Notes under the pieces: model-generated
Told to the model about the DNA's origin: nothing
Database searches by the model: none
The model's input: the letters and a program-made list of their open reading frames with translations, nothing else
Translations under genes and position numbers: made by a program
In this document: positions 6,505 through 14,634 of the stretch, piece after piece
Layout: every line of letters starts with the position of its first letter
How positions within the stretch are numbered: the first letter of the stretch is position 1
NCBI GenBank assembly: GCA_023409835.1
Contig: JAEYQV010000124.1
Coordinates: 1-33,199, forward strand
Direction of reading: 5' to 3'
Source: Bacillota bacterium
Lineage (GTDB): Bacteria; Bacillota; Clostridia; Lachnospirales; Lachnospiraceae
DNA length: 33,199 nt

Positions 6505-8292
6505 TTATCGCTTAGAGATGGCACCAAAGCGGCATTTTTCCATACAAGCACCGCACTTGATACACTTACTCTGGTCGATGACATGGGCTTCCTTAACCTT
6601 ACCCTGGATAGCGCTGTTGGGGCAGATCCGGGCACATAAGGTACAGCCTTTACATTTATCTGCGTCAATCGTATAGGACAGAAGAGATTTACATACGCCG
6701 GAAGGACATTTCTTGTCAACTACATGGGCAATATACTCATCCTTAAAGTAACGCAGAGTGGATAATACCGGGTTGGGAGCAGTCTGGCCAAGACCACAGA
6801 GAGCATTCTCCTTAATATAATAGCAGAGCTCTTCCAGACGGTCCAGATCCTCCAGGGTACCGTTACCCTTCGTAATCTTGTCTAATATCTCATAAAGTCT
6901 CTTGGTACCGATACGACAAGGGGTACATTTACCACAGGATTCATCTACCGTGAATTCCAGGAAGAATTTCGCGATATCTACCATACAGTTGTCTTCATCC
7001 ATTACGATCAGACCACCGGAGCCCATCATGGAACCGATACGAATTAAGTTATCATAATCGATCGGAATATCAAAATGCTCTGCAGGGATACATCCGCCGG
7101 ACGGTCCGCCTGTCTGGGCAGCCTTGAACTTCTTGCCGTTCGGGATACCGCCGCCGATCTCTTCAACGATTTCACGGAGCGTTGTACCCATCGGGATCTC
7201 TACGAGACCGGTATTGTTAATCTTGCCGCCTAATGCAAATACCTTGGTTCCCTTGGACTTCTCAGTACCCATGGAAGCAAACCATTCGGGACCGTTTAAT
7301 ATAATCTGAGGAATATTTGCATAGGTTTCAACGTTATTTAAGATAGTAGGCTTCTGGAATAAGCCTTTCTGTGCGGGGAACGGAGGACGAGGGCGGGGTT
7401 CGCCACGGTTGCCTTCGATGGAGGTCATAAGAGCGGTCTCCTCACCGCAAACAAAGGCTCCGGCACCAAGTCTTAAATCAATATCAAAATCAAAGCCGGA
7501 TCCGAATATATTCTTACCGAGCAGGCCGTATTCCCTTGCCTGAGCGATTGCTATCTGAAGACGATCAACTGCGATCGGGTATTCTGCACGAACATAGATA
7601 TAACCCTGAGTTGCACCAATTGCATAACCTGCGATTGCCATAGCCTCGAGAACTACATGCGGATCTCCCTCTAAGACGGAACGGTCCATGAATGCACCGG
7701 GATCGCCTTCATCCGCATTACAGCAAACATATTTCTGGTCCGCATCATTGGCTTTTGCAAGCTTCCATTTCATACCGGTAGGGAAACCGCCGCCTCCACG
7801 GCCACGAAGACCGCTGTCTAAGATGGTCTGGATAACCTGGTCCGGAGTGTACTCGGTTAATACCTTGCCGAGAGCTTCATAACCGTTGGTAGCGATATAT
7901 TCATCAATATTTTCAGGATTGATAACGCCGCAGTTGCGGAGTGCAATTCTGTGCTGCTTTTTATAGAAGGCAGTGTCACTTAAAGCCTTTAACTTACCTT
8001 CTGAATCGGTTTCCTGATATACAAGACGGTTAACAATACGTCCCTTAACCAGATGCTCAGATACGATCTCAGGAACATCCTCCGGCTTAACAAGTGCATA
8101 AAAGGTTGCTTCCGGGTAGACGATCATGATCGGACCTAAAGCACAAAGACCATGACAACCGGTCTGTACGACTGCAACTTCATCCTTCAAGCCGGCTTTG
8201 TCTATCTCAGCCTGCAGTGTGTCAATGATTTTAGGTGCTCCTGAGGAAGTACACCCAGTTCCACCACAAACCAATACGTGTGAACGATACAT
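6505..8292 (-). CDS. hndC: NuoF-like flavoprotein subunit of the hydrogenase (HndC/HydB)
   Basis: This 595-residue subunit carries FMN and the NAD(P)H site and passes electrons to HydA. An N-terminal thioredoxin-like 2Fe-2S domain has C9, C14, C46, C50. The NuoF core follows with the Gly-rich FMN loop GLRGRGGGGFPTGMKW (~160-177) and the nucleotide segment GAGAFVCGEETALM with GNRGEPRPRPPFP. The N3-type 4Fe-4S motif SCGKCTPCRIGTKR is near residue 460. The C-terminus adds two ferredoxin 4Fe-4S motifs, CKGCTLCARICP and CIKCGACMEKCRF. That layout is the extended form found in bifurcating HydB and HndC, longer than respiratory NuoF. A strong AAAGGAGG site precedes the start; spacing to neighbours is 11 and 18 bases. 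Confidence 0.95.
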   Translation of the reverse strand: MYRSHVLVCGGTGCTSSGAPKIIDTLQAEIDKAGLKDEVAVVQTGCHGLCALGPIMIVYPEATFYALVKPEDVPEIVSEHLVKGRIVNRLVYQETDSEGKLKALSDTAFYKKQHRIALRNCGVINPENIDEYIATNGYEALGKVLTEYTPDQVIQTILDSGLRGRGGGGFPTGMKWKLAKANDADQKYVCCNADEGDPGAFMDRSVLEGDPHVVLEAMAIAGYAIGATQGYIYVRAEYPIAVDRLQIAIAQAREYGLLGKNIFGSGFDFDIDLRLGAGAFVCGEETALMTSIEGNRGEPRPRPPFPAQKGLFQKPTILNNVETYANIPQIILNGPEWFASMGTEKSKGTKVFALGGKINNTGLVEIPMGTTLREIVEEIGGGIPNGKKFKAAQTGGPSGGCIPAEHFDIPIDYDNLIRIGSMMGSGGLIVMDEDNCMVDIAKFFLEFTVDESCGKCTPCRIGTKRLYEILDKITKGNGTLEDLDRLEELCYYIKENALCGLGQTAPNPVLSTLRYFKDEYIAHVVDKKCPSGVCKSLLSYTIDADKCKGCTLCARICPNSAIQGKVKEAHVIDQSKCIKCGACMEKCRFGAISKR

Positions 8293-8310
8293 AATGTGAC
8301 CTCCTTTAGA

Positions 8311-8682
8311 TTAACCGAGTAACTCGGCGATGGTATATTTTTTAACTACCTGACCACGGATAATATGCTGCTCAAGTACCTCAAGTGCTTTCTCCGGTGT
8401 CATTTTAACATAGGTTACTTTTTCTTTGTCGGGTTCTAATACTTCAACGATCGGCTCAAATTGGCATAAACCGATACATCCGGTCTGAACGACTGCTACA
8501 TTGGTAAGACCTTTTGCCTGTACTGCATCGGAAAGTGCGTTAAGTACCGGCCTTGCTCCGCTGGCAATACCACAGGTAGCCATACCGACTACGATACGGG
8601 TCTGATTTTCGCTTTCGTTGCGAAGTCCCATCTGACCTTGCATCTTTTCCCTGATTGCCTTAAGCTCTTCTAGAGATTTCAT
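8311..8682 (-). CDS. hndB: HndB-like thioredoxin-fold 2Fe-2S protein
   Basis: This 123-residue protein has a thioredoxin-like ferredoxin fold of the HndB type. A Cys sits in VGMATCGIASGARP and two in VVQTGCIGLC. Only three Cys are present; the second Cys of the usual C-x4-C pair is absent, so cluster ligation may use another residue or the protein may be structural. The N-terminal ~25 residues are charged and helical. It lies 18 bases upstream of the NuoF-like gene and repeats the fold of that protein's N-terminal domain. The GAGGGAAACAG site precedes ATG. In Hnd complexes this subunit is an accessory electron carrier. Confidence 0.85.
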   Translation of the reverse strand: MKSLEELKAIREKMQGQMGLRNESENQTRIVVGMATCGIASGARPVLNALSDAVQAKGLTNVAVVQTGCIGLCQFEPIVEVLEPDKEKVTYVKMTPEKALEVLEQHIIRGQVVKKYTIAELLG

Positions 8683-8735
8683 CTGTTTCCCTCCTATATA
8701 ATTAAATACTTACATCTCAGCTTTCGTAGAGGTGG

Positions 8736-9293
8736 CTATACATGGTAGCCGCCATCCACTTCTTCCTGGTTTTCTTTCAGATATTCTTTTATATATCCAG
8801 CAACCTGCGGTGTATGAAACGGGATGTCACCGAGTATCTGCCGTAAATCCCTGGTATCTAGCGTAAACTCTTTCCCATCCAGACCGTAGGTATACAAAAA
8901 GTCGATCTGTGTATTGGTAATGATTAATGTATAGATAGTGCTGTTAATGTCGCCAAGCGGCATTCGATCAATATGAGACAGTCCGAAGGTAGCAGTTACT
9001 GTCGTTCCCTTTCCTTCGGCAGAGTCCATGTCAAAACTTCCTCCGGTATCGACAGCCACTTGTTTAAAAAAGGGGATCCCTAAACCGACATTTCTTGTCG
9101 TTCGTGTCGTATAAAATGGATCTTCTACTTTGCTCAGCTGTTCCTTACTCATACCGCAGCCGTTATCTGCTATTTGAAGCGTGAGTGTATCTGATACTGT
9201 ATCAATGCGGACCGTAATTTCTATCAAGCTGGCACTTGCACGGATGGAATTGTTTGCGATATCTAACACATTAAGTGATAATTCCGTCATCAT
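8736..9293 (-). CDS. Histidine-kinase-like ATPase embedded in the hydrogenase operon
   Basis: This 185-residue protein is mostly a GHKL-type ATPase domain without a dimerisation or phospho-acceptor domain. Visible are the N box LDIANNSIRA, G1 DNGCGM, F-box DPFYTTR and G2 VGLGIPFFK, then TTVTATF. The last ~70 residues are a tail of unknown fold. It sits between nuoE (2 bases away) and the hndB-like gene (53 bases). No ribosome site is visible before either of the adjacent ATG codons, so translation is probably coupled to nuoE. Similar stand-alone ATPases occur at this place in other clostridial hydrogenase clusters (recollection). A role as a kinase or regulator of the complex is inference; it has no obvious electron-transfer residues. 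Confidence 0.82.
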   Translation of the reverse strand: MMTELSLNVLDIANNSIRASASLIEITVRIDTVSDTLTLQIADNGCGMSKEQLSKVEDPFYTTRTTRNVGLGIPFFKQVAVDTGGSFDMDSAEGKGTTVTATFGLSHIDRMPLGDINSTIYTLIITNTQIDFLYTYGLDGKEFTLDTRDLRQILGDIPFHTPQVAGYIKEYLKENQEEVDGGYHV

Positions 9294-9295
9294 AT

Positions 9296-9790
9296 TTATT
9301 TATATTTAGCAATAATTCCGTCCAGATCTTCAAGCGTTAATTTCCCGTAAACATCTTCGTTTACTGTTAAAACAGGTGCCAAACCACATGCGCCGATGCA
9401 GCGGCAGGACTCCAGAGAGAACTTGCCATCCGGTGTACACTCACCATCCTTAATACCAAGCAGTTCCTGAAGTTTGTTAAAAATATCACCAGAACCTTTT
9501 ACATAGCATGCTGTTCCCAGACATACGGATACCTTGTACTTGCCCTTCGGATAAAGAGAGAATTGAGAATAGAAGGTTACTATTCCATAAATCTTTTCCA
9601 AGGGAACATTCAATTCATCAGAAATTATGGTCTGAACTTCGATAGGAAGGTAACCATAAATATCTTGCGCCTTTTGTAAGATCGGCATAAGGGCACCCTT
9701 GTCATCACCGTGCTCAGCGATGAGCTTTAAAAGTGCAGCCTCCTGCTCCTTCGTTCCTGCAAAGGGTACTGAGTTTTTAGTTATACCCAT
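9296..9790 (-). CDS. hndA: NuoE-like 2Fe-2S subunit (HndA/HydC)
   Basis: This 164-residue protein is a full-length 24-kDa (NuoE) subunit. It has an N-terminal helical bundle (AQDIYGYLPIEVQTIISDEL) and a C-terminal thioredoxin-like fold with C-x4-C in CLGTACYVKG and C-x3-C in CRCIGACGLAPV, the four ligands of a 2Fe-2S cluster. It passes electrons between the NuoF-like flavin subunit and the rest of the hydrogenase. It is the first gene of the operon, with a strong GAGGAGG site 6-7 bases before ATG and a promoter just upstream on the minus strand. Confidence 0.94.
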   Translation of the reverse strand: MGITKNSVPFAGTKEQEAALLKLIAEHGDDKGALMPILQKAQDIYGYLPIEVQTIISDELNVPLEKIYGIVTFYSQFSLYPKGKYKVSVCLGTACYVKGSGDIFNKLQELLGIKDGECTPDGKFSLESCRCIGACGLAPVLTVNEDVYGKLTLEDLDGIIAKYK

Positions 9791-9835
9791 TGTAATACCT
9801 CCTCGATATAAATATTAACGCCATAAAACATTGAC

Positions 9836-9867
9836 ATTATAGCATATGTGTGTTAAAAAATCTACAA
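9836..9867 (-). promoter_or_regulatory. Hydrogenase operon promoter with candidate Rex operator
   Basis: On the minus strand a TATAAT -10 lies at 9836-9841; the -35 at 9859-9864 is poor. Across that -35, plus-strand bases 9850-9867 read GTGTTAA-AAAA-TCTACAA, matching 11 of 14 specified bases of the clostridial Rex consensus TTGTTAA-N4-TTAACAA. A further half site TTAACAA is at 9883-9889. Rex is an NADH/NAD-sensing repressor of fermentative genes; its use here is inference. Confidence 0.45.
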
Positions 9868-9982
9868 AAAATATTAACAACTTTGTGGTAAATATGTAAA
9901 GTGATGTATGACAAGGTGCACCATGGGATCAGTGACCTTCGGGCCTTCCATGTAATAGGGGTAACAGCCATCCATTCCTTCA

Positions 9983-10024
9983 TTGTTTTTTGTGACAAAA
10001 AGTATTATAATGGAGAAAGTCACA
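9983..10024 (+). promoter_or_regulatory. Promoter of the divergent sensor module
   Basis: TTGTTT (9983-9988), 17 bases, then TATAAT (10006-10011). A 6-bp inverted repeat TGTGAC/GTCACA (9991-9996 and 10019-10024) brackets the -10. The 297-base gap to the hydrogenase operon thus holds back-to-back promoters; between them I see nothing else firm. Confidence 0.55.
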
Positions 10025-10087
10025 TGAAATGAATCGATAACATCAGAAAAATCATGACCAAAGAGATATAAAGGATAGGTGGAGAAT

Positions 10088-11404
10088 ATGAGCGACAACA
10101 ACATGGGTAATATGGATCAGCTACTGGCAGCCGTACCGGGAGGCATCGCTAAACTGGTTTTGGATGACGATCTTACCATACTATATGCAACGGATACGTT
10201 CTATTCCCTGATAAGAAACGCGACAGATAAGAGTAACACTAAGTTTGCGCCGGCACTGCTCCGGGTAGTTTATTCCGCTGATATCATATATGTGACTCAG
10301 CAGATCGCTGCACAGAGGCGAAGAAGGGATAATACAGTCAGCATTAATTTCCGTACGCTTCAGCCGAACGGCAGCTTTCGATGGGTGATGGTGAACGGAA
10401 CCCGTTCTGAGGAGGTTTATCCGTCCGGGGGCAAAGTACTTCCCGTCTATTCCTGTATTGCAATGGATATTACGGATCATATGATAAAATATAAAAAACT
10501 GGAGCAGGAATTTGAATACCATAGAACAATTTCAGAATTATCAAAGGAATTGTATTTTGTGTATGAAATAGCCACAGATAATCTGAACTTTACCCCCTTG
10601 TTCCGGGAGGTTTTTAATAAGGAATCAGAGATTAAGGGCTTTAGCAAAAGGCTGGAGGAGACGAAGGTGGTTTTCCCCGATGAATTACCGGCCGTGATTA
10701 AAATATTTAAAAGTATGATGAGCGGTAAGAAGCAGGTAAGATTCGAATTGAGGCTGTTTACGAGGGAAGGAGTACCTACCTGGTATATCTGCTACGCTTC
10801 CATTATTTTCGATGAAAATAAAAATCCTTTCCGGGTAATCGGTAAGCTTGCGACTACTAATCCATTGCGAAGAGAGTTGGAACCTGTGGTATTACAGCCT
10901 CAGCTGGATGAGCTAATGAAGGTATGTACGAAGGAATGCGCTGAGAGATTGATTAAGGAGTCTTTATCGAAGCAGGTGCAGGAAAGCATATCCGCTCTCA
11001 TGCTGCTGGAGGTACGAAATTATAAGAGTATCAACGAGGTTATGAAATTGTCGAATGGTCAGGACATACTAACCGCAGTTGCAGAGCATTTAAAAACCAA
11101 GATCCGTTCCACAGATATCATTGGCAGATTCGGTGTCAGTGAATTTATTGTTTTTATCAAGGATATTAAAATTGAGCGAAACGCCTATGAGAAAGCAGAA
11201 CAGCTGTGTAAAGAGATCGATACGCAATACTCCTTTGGACATATTCGGAACAAACTCTCTGTCAGTATCGGATTAGCTTTTACAAAGGGAGAACAGCTGG
11301 ATTATCCGACGCTTCTCATTAATGCAAGGACAGCATTGGTTATGGCAAAGAAGGAAAATACAAGTGCCTTTGAGGTGTTCTATAGTGCACAAAGTAATTC
11401 TTAA
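10088..11404 (+). CDS. PAS-type sensor with degenerate GGDEF domain
   Basis: This protein of about 438 residues is predicted soluble. The first ~140 residues look like a PAS fold (AKLVLDDDLTILYATDTFYSLI, then FRWVMVNGTR and a closing ITDHMIKYKKLEQE helix). A second PAS-like segment covers ~150-270 (YFVYEIATDNLNFT to FRVIGKLA). The C-terminal ~150 residues align with GGDEF: NYKSINEVMKLSNGQDIL, then DIIGRFGVSEFIVFI where the catalytic GGDEF reads GVSEF. Loss of both Gly-Asp positions argues against diguanylate cyclase activity, leaving a binding or signalling role. The start is uncertain: GTG at 10079 and ATG at 10088 are both possible; the ATG follows GGTGGAG. It is the first gene downstream of the promoter divergent from the hydrogenase operon. 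Confidence 0.75.
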   Translation: MSDNNMGNMDQLLAAVPGGIAKLVLDDDLTILYATDTFYSLIRNATDKSNTKFAPALLRVVYSADIIYVTQQIAAQRRRRDNTVSINFRTLQPNGSFRWVMVNGTRSEEVYPSGGKVLPVYSCIAMDITDHMIKYKKLEQEFEYHRTISELSKELYFVYEIATDNLNFTPLFREVFNKESEIKGFSKRLEETKVVFPDELPAVIKIFKSMMSGKKQVRFELRLFTREGVPTWYICYASIIFDENKNPFRVIGKLATTNPLRRELEPVVLQPQLDELMKVCTKECAERLIKESLSKQVQESISALMLLEVRNYKSINEVMKLSNGQDILTAVAEHLKTKIRSTDIIGRFGVSEFIVFIKDIKIERNAYEKAEQLCKEIDTQYSFGHIRNKLSVSIGLAFTKGEQLDYPTLLINARTALVMAKKENTSAFEVFYSAQSNS

Positions 11405-11460
11405 TTCTATATGTATTGATACATTAACAAGATTTTAATAAAGTGGAGGAACCGTACAAT

Positions 11461-11814
11461 ATGACAATCGAAGATATTAGGGCAACCCTGGGAGCGAGAT
11501 ATGTCGCTGGTGAAGAGTTGAAGGACAAGGAGGTACATTCTGCTTGTGGGTCAGATATGATGAGCGATGTACTTGCATTTGTTAAGGATCAGGCTGTACT
11601 TCTGACGGGACTGTGTAACCCGCAGGTAATACGGACGGCTGAGATGATGGATATCATCTGTATTGTATTTGTTCGCGGCAAAATCCCGGATGAAAATATA
11701 ATCGAGATGGCCAGAGAGAGGAGCATCGCCCTGATCACCACCGGACACCGTATGTTTTCAGCTTGTGGCCTCCTCTATGAAAAAGGTCTGCGGGGAGGTT
11801 TAACATATCAATGA
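11461..11814 (+). CDS. DRTGG domain protein, copy 1
   Basis: This 117-residue protein consists of a single DRTGG-type domain (MTIEDIRATLGARYVAG to GLLYEKGL), a small alpha/beta fold known as the middle domain of some phosphotransacetylases and CBS proteins, of unknown ligand. Conserved-looking features are VLLTGLCNPQVIRTAEMMDI and ALITTGHRMFSACGLL. The ATG at 11461 is preferred over an upstream GTG because GGAGGA lies 10 bases before it. Its stop overlaps the next start by four bases (ATGA), so the two are translationally coupled. A paralogue of the same size lies at 14299. Confidence 0.78.
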   Translation: MTIEDIRATLGARYVAGEELKDKEVHSACGSDMMSDVLAFVKDQAVLLTGLCNPQVIRTAEMMDIICIVFVRGKIPDENIIEMARERSIALITTGHRMFSACGLLYEKGLRGGLTYQ

Positions 11815-12236
11815 AGGACAAAATAACTTTATATTATGAAGTACCTTCAGATGACTTTACCCGGGCCGGTGAAGCCTCAAGTAATGTTAAGAATATACTA
11901 AAGCAGATGGGGGTTAATCCGGAGATCATCAGAAAAGTAGCGATTGCGATGTATGAGGGTGAGATTAACATGGTGATCCATGCGAACGGAGGAACGATAG
12001 AAGTTACGATATCACCGGAAGATATCGTGATGATTTTAAAAGATCATGGGCCTGGAATTGAAAATATTGAGCTGGCCATGCAAGCCGGCTATTCCACGGC
12101 TCCGGATAATATCCGCGATTTAGGCTTTGGGGCAGGGATGGGCCTGCCGAATATGAAGAAATACAGTGATGAGCTTGCTATCGAAAGCACCGTAGGTGTC
12201 GGAACAACCGTTACAATGAAGGTAATAATGGCATAA
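11811..12236 (+). CDS. RsbW-like anti-sigma/serine kinase-type ATPase
   Basis: This 141-residue protein is a stand-alone GHKL ATPase of the RsbW/SpoIIAB group. Motifs are the N box YEGEINMVIHANGG, G1 DHGPGI and the lid/G2 GFGAGMGLPNMKKYSD, ending GVGTTVTMKV. Such proteins bind a partner (sigma factor or STAS antagonist) and phosphorylate a Ser or Thr. No STAS or sigma gene is adjacent, so the partner is unknown. It overlaps the DRTGG gene by 4 bases and is followed after 32 bases by the sensory hydrogenase homologue, as in other clostridial sensory-hydrogenase neighbourhoods (recollection). Confidence 0.85.
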   Translation: MKDKITLYYEVPSDDFTRAGEASSNVKNILKQMGVNPEIIRKVAIAMYEGEINMVIHANGGTIEVTISPEDIVMILKDHGPGIENIELAMQAGYSTAPDNIRDLGFGAGMGLPNMKKYSDELAIESTVGVGTTVTMKVIMA

Positions 12237-12268
12237 AATAGATTAAGATTCATTGGGGGGGAAGCAGG

Positions 12269-13552
12269 ATGAGTAAATTCTTTACATCGGTACATCTTAA
12301 GGAAGAGCTATGTAAGGGCTGCATCAATTGCATCAAACGTTGCCCTACGCAGGCTATCCGTGTAAGAAACGGCAAAGCCGTCATAACGAAGGAATTCTGT
12401 ATAGACTGTGGAGAATGCATTCGGCTTTGTCCGCATCATGCTAAGGAAGCTACCTACGACCCGCCAAAGGTTATGCAGAACTATGAATACACCGTAGCAT
12501 TGCCGGCACCCTCCCTGTACGGACAGTTCAATCATCTGGAGGACGTTAATATTGTCCTGACAGCACTTAAAAAAATGGGTTTTAATGATGTGTTCGAGGT
12601 CAGTGGTGCAGCAGAGCTGGTTTCAGAAATGTCTAGAAAATATGTTCAGGAGCATAAAGAACAGTGGCCGATTATCAGTACCGCCTGTCCGACGGTAGTG
12701 AGGCTGATTCAGGTACGCTTCCCTGATCTGATCGAGCATCTTCTTCCGGTCATCGCACCGGTGGAGCTGGCTGCCTCCCTGGCAAGAAAGAAAGCAATGG
12801 AGGAGACGGGACTTCCCTCCGACAAGATCGGAATTATTTTTATCTCACCCTGTCCGGCTAAGGTTTCTGCTGTAAAATCGCCGATTGGTTCCGACAAGAG
12901 TGAGATTGATGCCGTACTGGCGATGAAGGAGGTATATCCCCTGCTATTACCCTTAATGAAGCTAAGCATCGATGATACGGAGGAGCTTGGAATCTCGGGT
13001 AGAATCGGGATCGGCTGGGGTGGAACCGGTGGAGAGGCCGGTGGACTGTTAACCGATAATTATCTGGCAGCAGATGGAATTGAGAATGTTATCCGCATAC
13101 TGGAGGATCTCGAGGATCGTAAGTTTGACCAGCTGGAATTTATAGAATTGAATGCCTGCGCCGGCGGTTGTGTCGGAGGAGTATTAACGGTTGAGAATCC
13201 CTATGCGGCAAAGGTAAAGCTAAAAAGACTAAGAAAATACATGCCGGTGGCATGTTCCCGTTTGGCAAACAGCAGAATTAAGGAGGCTTATTGGACGGAT
13301 GAAGTAAAATACGAGCCGGTCTTTAAGCTGGGTGATACTATGCAGGACAGTATCACTAAAATGTCAAGGGTAGAGGAGCTTTGTTCTAAATTCCCGGGTC
13401 TGGACTGCGGCTCCTGCGGAGCACCGACCTGCAAGGCCCTGGCAGAGGATATCGTACGTGGTGTAGCCAAGGAACAGGATTGTATCCATATCTTGCGTGA
13501 CTATATCCACAAGCTGTCGGACGAATTATCAAAGATTGATACGAAGAAATAG
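12269..13552 (+). CDS. Sensory-type [FeFe] hydrogenase homologue (HydS-like)
   Basis: This 427-residue protein has two N-terminal 4Fe-4S sites (C15/18/21/25 and C44/47/50/54), an H-cluster-type domain and a C-terminal Cys4 Fe-S domain (C372, C380, C383, C388) like that of corrinoid Fe-S proteins. All four Cys needed for the H-cluster 4Fe part are present: C140 in STACP, C195 in SPCPAK, C297 and C301 in ACAGGC. The position of the proton-shuttle Cys of catalytic enzymes is Ala (A139), and the L2 and L3 Met positions are Ser and Ala. These changes match group C sensory hydrogenases such as Thermotoga HydS. Unlike many of those it has no PAS domain. It likely binds H2 or senses redox state rather than turning over fast. 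GGGGGG-type site before ATG; co-oriented with its regulatory neighbours. Confidence 0.85.
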   Translation: MSKFFTSVHLKEELCKGCINCIKRCPTQAIRVRNGKAVITKEFCIDCGECIRLCPHHAKEATYDPPKVMQNYEYTVALPAPSLYGQFNHLEDVNIVLTALKKMGFNDVFEVSGAAELVSEMSRKYVQEHKEQWPIISTACPTVVRLIQVRFPDLIEHLLPVIAPVELAASLARKKAMEETGLPSDKIGIIFISPCPAKVSAVKSPIGSDKSEIDAVLAMKEVYPLLLPLMKLSIDDTEELGISGRIGIGWGGTGGEAGGLLTDNYLAADGIENVIRILEDLEDRKFDQLEFIELNACAGGCVGGVLTVENPYAAKVKLKRLRKYMPVACSRLANSRIKEAYWTDEVKYEPVFKLGDTMQDSITKMSRVEELCSKFPGLDCGSCGAPTCKALAEDIVRGVAKEQDCIHILRDYIHKLSDELSKIDTKK

Positions 13553-13575
13553 TTCGTATAAAGGCGGTTATGTGT

Positions 13576-14196
13576 ATGAAATATAAGAAACCTTATCGAT
13601 TGCTAATATTCCTGCTTCTGATGATATTGCTGACTGCTTGTAAGAGTGAACAAAAGGATGTCGAAAAGGACTTAATTGATAGTGAGAGAAATGATATCGA
13701 GAAGGACCTAACGGATGGTGAGAGGAATGATAGCGAGAAGGATCTAATTGCCAGTAAGAAGGATGATCTGTTTGAGCTTAGGCTTTATCTGGATAAAGGT
13801 ACTTACTCCACAGAGGAAAATATCTTTTGCTATGCAACACTGGAGTATATCGGTGAAGAGGACAGTATTACAGTATATAGCTCTGATCCTTTGGTAGGCT
13901 TCGGAATCAAGGATGATAAGTATTTTGACGGCGGCTATGCAGTGAATGATATATTAATTCAGACATCCTTTCAGAAGGGACAGATAATAAGATATGACTT
14001 CACTAAGAGCGGCGGCTGGGATGCAGATCATCCATATGCCAAGTTTTATGAGAGCTATTATTCTAATCCGAATCTGATCCTTCCGGCCGGTGATTATAAG
14101 GTATCTGCCACTGTTAATTGTTCGCTGGACGAGAATAATATACAGGGAACAAGATACCGGCAGACGGTAACAGCTAATTTTAAGGTACAGGAGTGA
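13576..14196 (+). CDS. Putative lipoprotein with repeated charged linker
   Basis: This 206-residue protein begins with a signal peptide and lipobox (LLTAC), so it should be anchored outside the membrane. Three 11-residue charged repeats follow the Cys (EKDLIDSERND, EKDLTDGERND, EKDLIASKKDD), likely a flexible spacer. The rest (~residues 60-206) appears all-beta and Ig-like (LRLYLDKGTYSTEENIFCYATLEY, ending TVTANFKVQE), reminiscent of BsuPI-type domains, though I cannot name the family. ATG 13576 fits the AAGGCGG site better than ATG 13570. It is an odd guest between two genes of the hydrogenase signalling module, with 23 bases to the gene before. Confidence 0.75.
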   Translation: MKYKKPYRLLIFLLLMILLTACKSEQKDVEKDLIDSERNDIEKDLTDGERNDSEKDLIASKKDDLFELRLYLDKGTYSTEENIFCYATLEYIGEEDSITVYSSDPLVGFGIKDDKYFDGGYAVNDILIQTSFQKGQIIRYDFTKSGGWDADHPYAKFYESYYSNPNLILPAGDYKVSATVNCSLDENNIQGTRYRQTVTANFKVQE

Positions 14197-14298
14197 TGTA
14201 TTGGAGTATATAACAATCCTCTGGTAAGGGAGATTGCATATTATAAATCCTATTATAGAAAGGGGCATATTAAGAGCAGAAAGACTCTTAAGAAATGT

Positions 14299-14634
14299 AT
14301 GACAGTAGATAAGCTGATAACAATGGGAAAATTTGAGGTACTGAATAAAGGAGCAAATCCGGAGAGGGAGATTTCGGTACCATTTTGCTGCGACCTGTTA
14401 AGCATAGCAATGGGCAAGATGCCAGCCGGCGCGGCCTGGGTGACCGTTATGGGCAATGTGAATACCCTGGCAGTAGCTGCCTTAGCAGATGCGGCCTGTA
14501 TTATTCTGGCTGAGGGAAGCAGATTGGACGAGATGGCCTGTATAAAAGCAAGGGAGCAGGAGATAACCGTGCTTCTGACAGACCTCCCCATCTTTGATGC
14601 AGCCATATGGATCTACCAGCAGCTTCATGCTTAA
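14299..14634 (+). CDS. DRTGG domain protein, copy 2
   Basis: This 111-residue protein aligns along its length with the DRTGG protein at 11461: WVTVMGNVNTLAVAALADAACIILAEG corresponds to VLLTGLCNPQVIRTAEMMDIICIVFVRG in order and spacing, and VLLTDLPIFDAAIWIYQQL to the closing segment. It has no clear Shine-Dalgarno site; the region before it (14197-14298) includes a possible TATTATA -10 near 14254. It overlaps the PHP gene by 8 bases, so the two are coupled. Ligand and function are unknown. Confidence 0.72.
   Translation: MTVDKLITMGKFEVLNKGANPEREISVPFCCDLLSIAMGKMPAGAAWVTVMGNVNTLAVAALADAACIILAEGSRLDEMACIKAREQEITVLLTDLPIFDAAIWIYQQLHA

Noticed and set aside
9991..10024. CRP-type site TGTGA...TCACA before the PAS-GGDEF gene
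   Set aside because: The half sites are over 20 bases apart instead of six; kept only as an inverted repeat around the -10.
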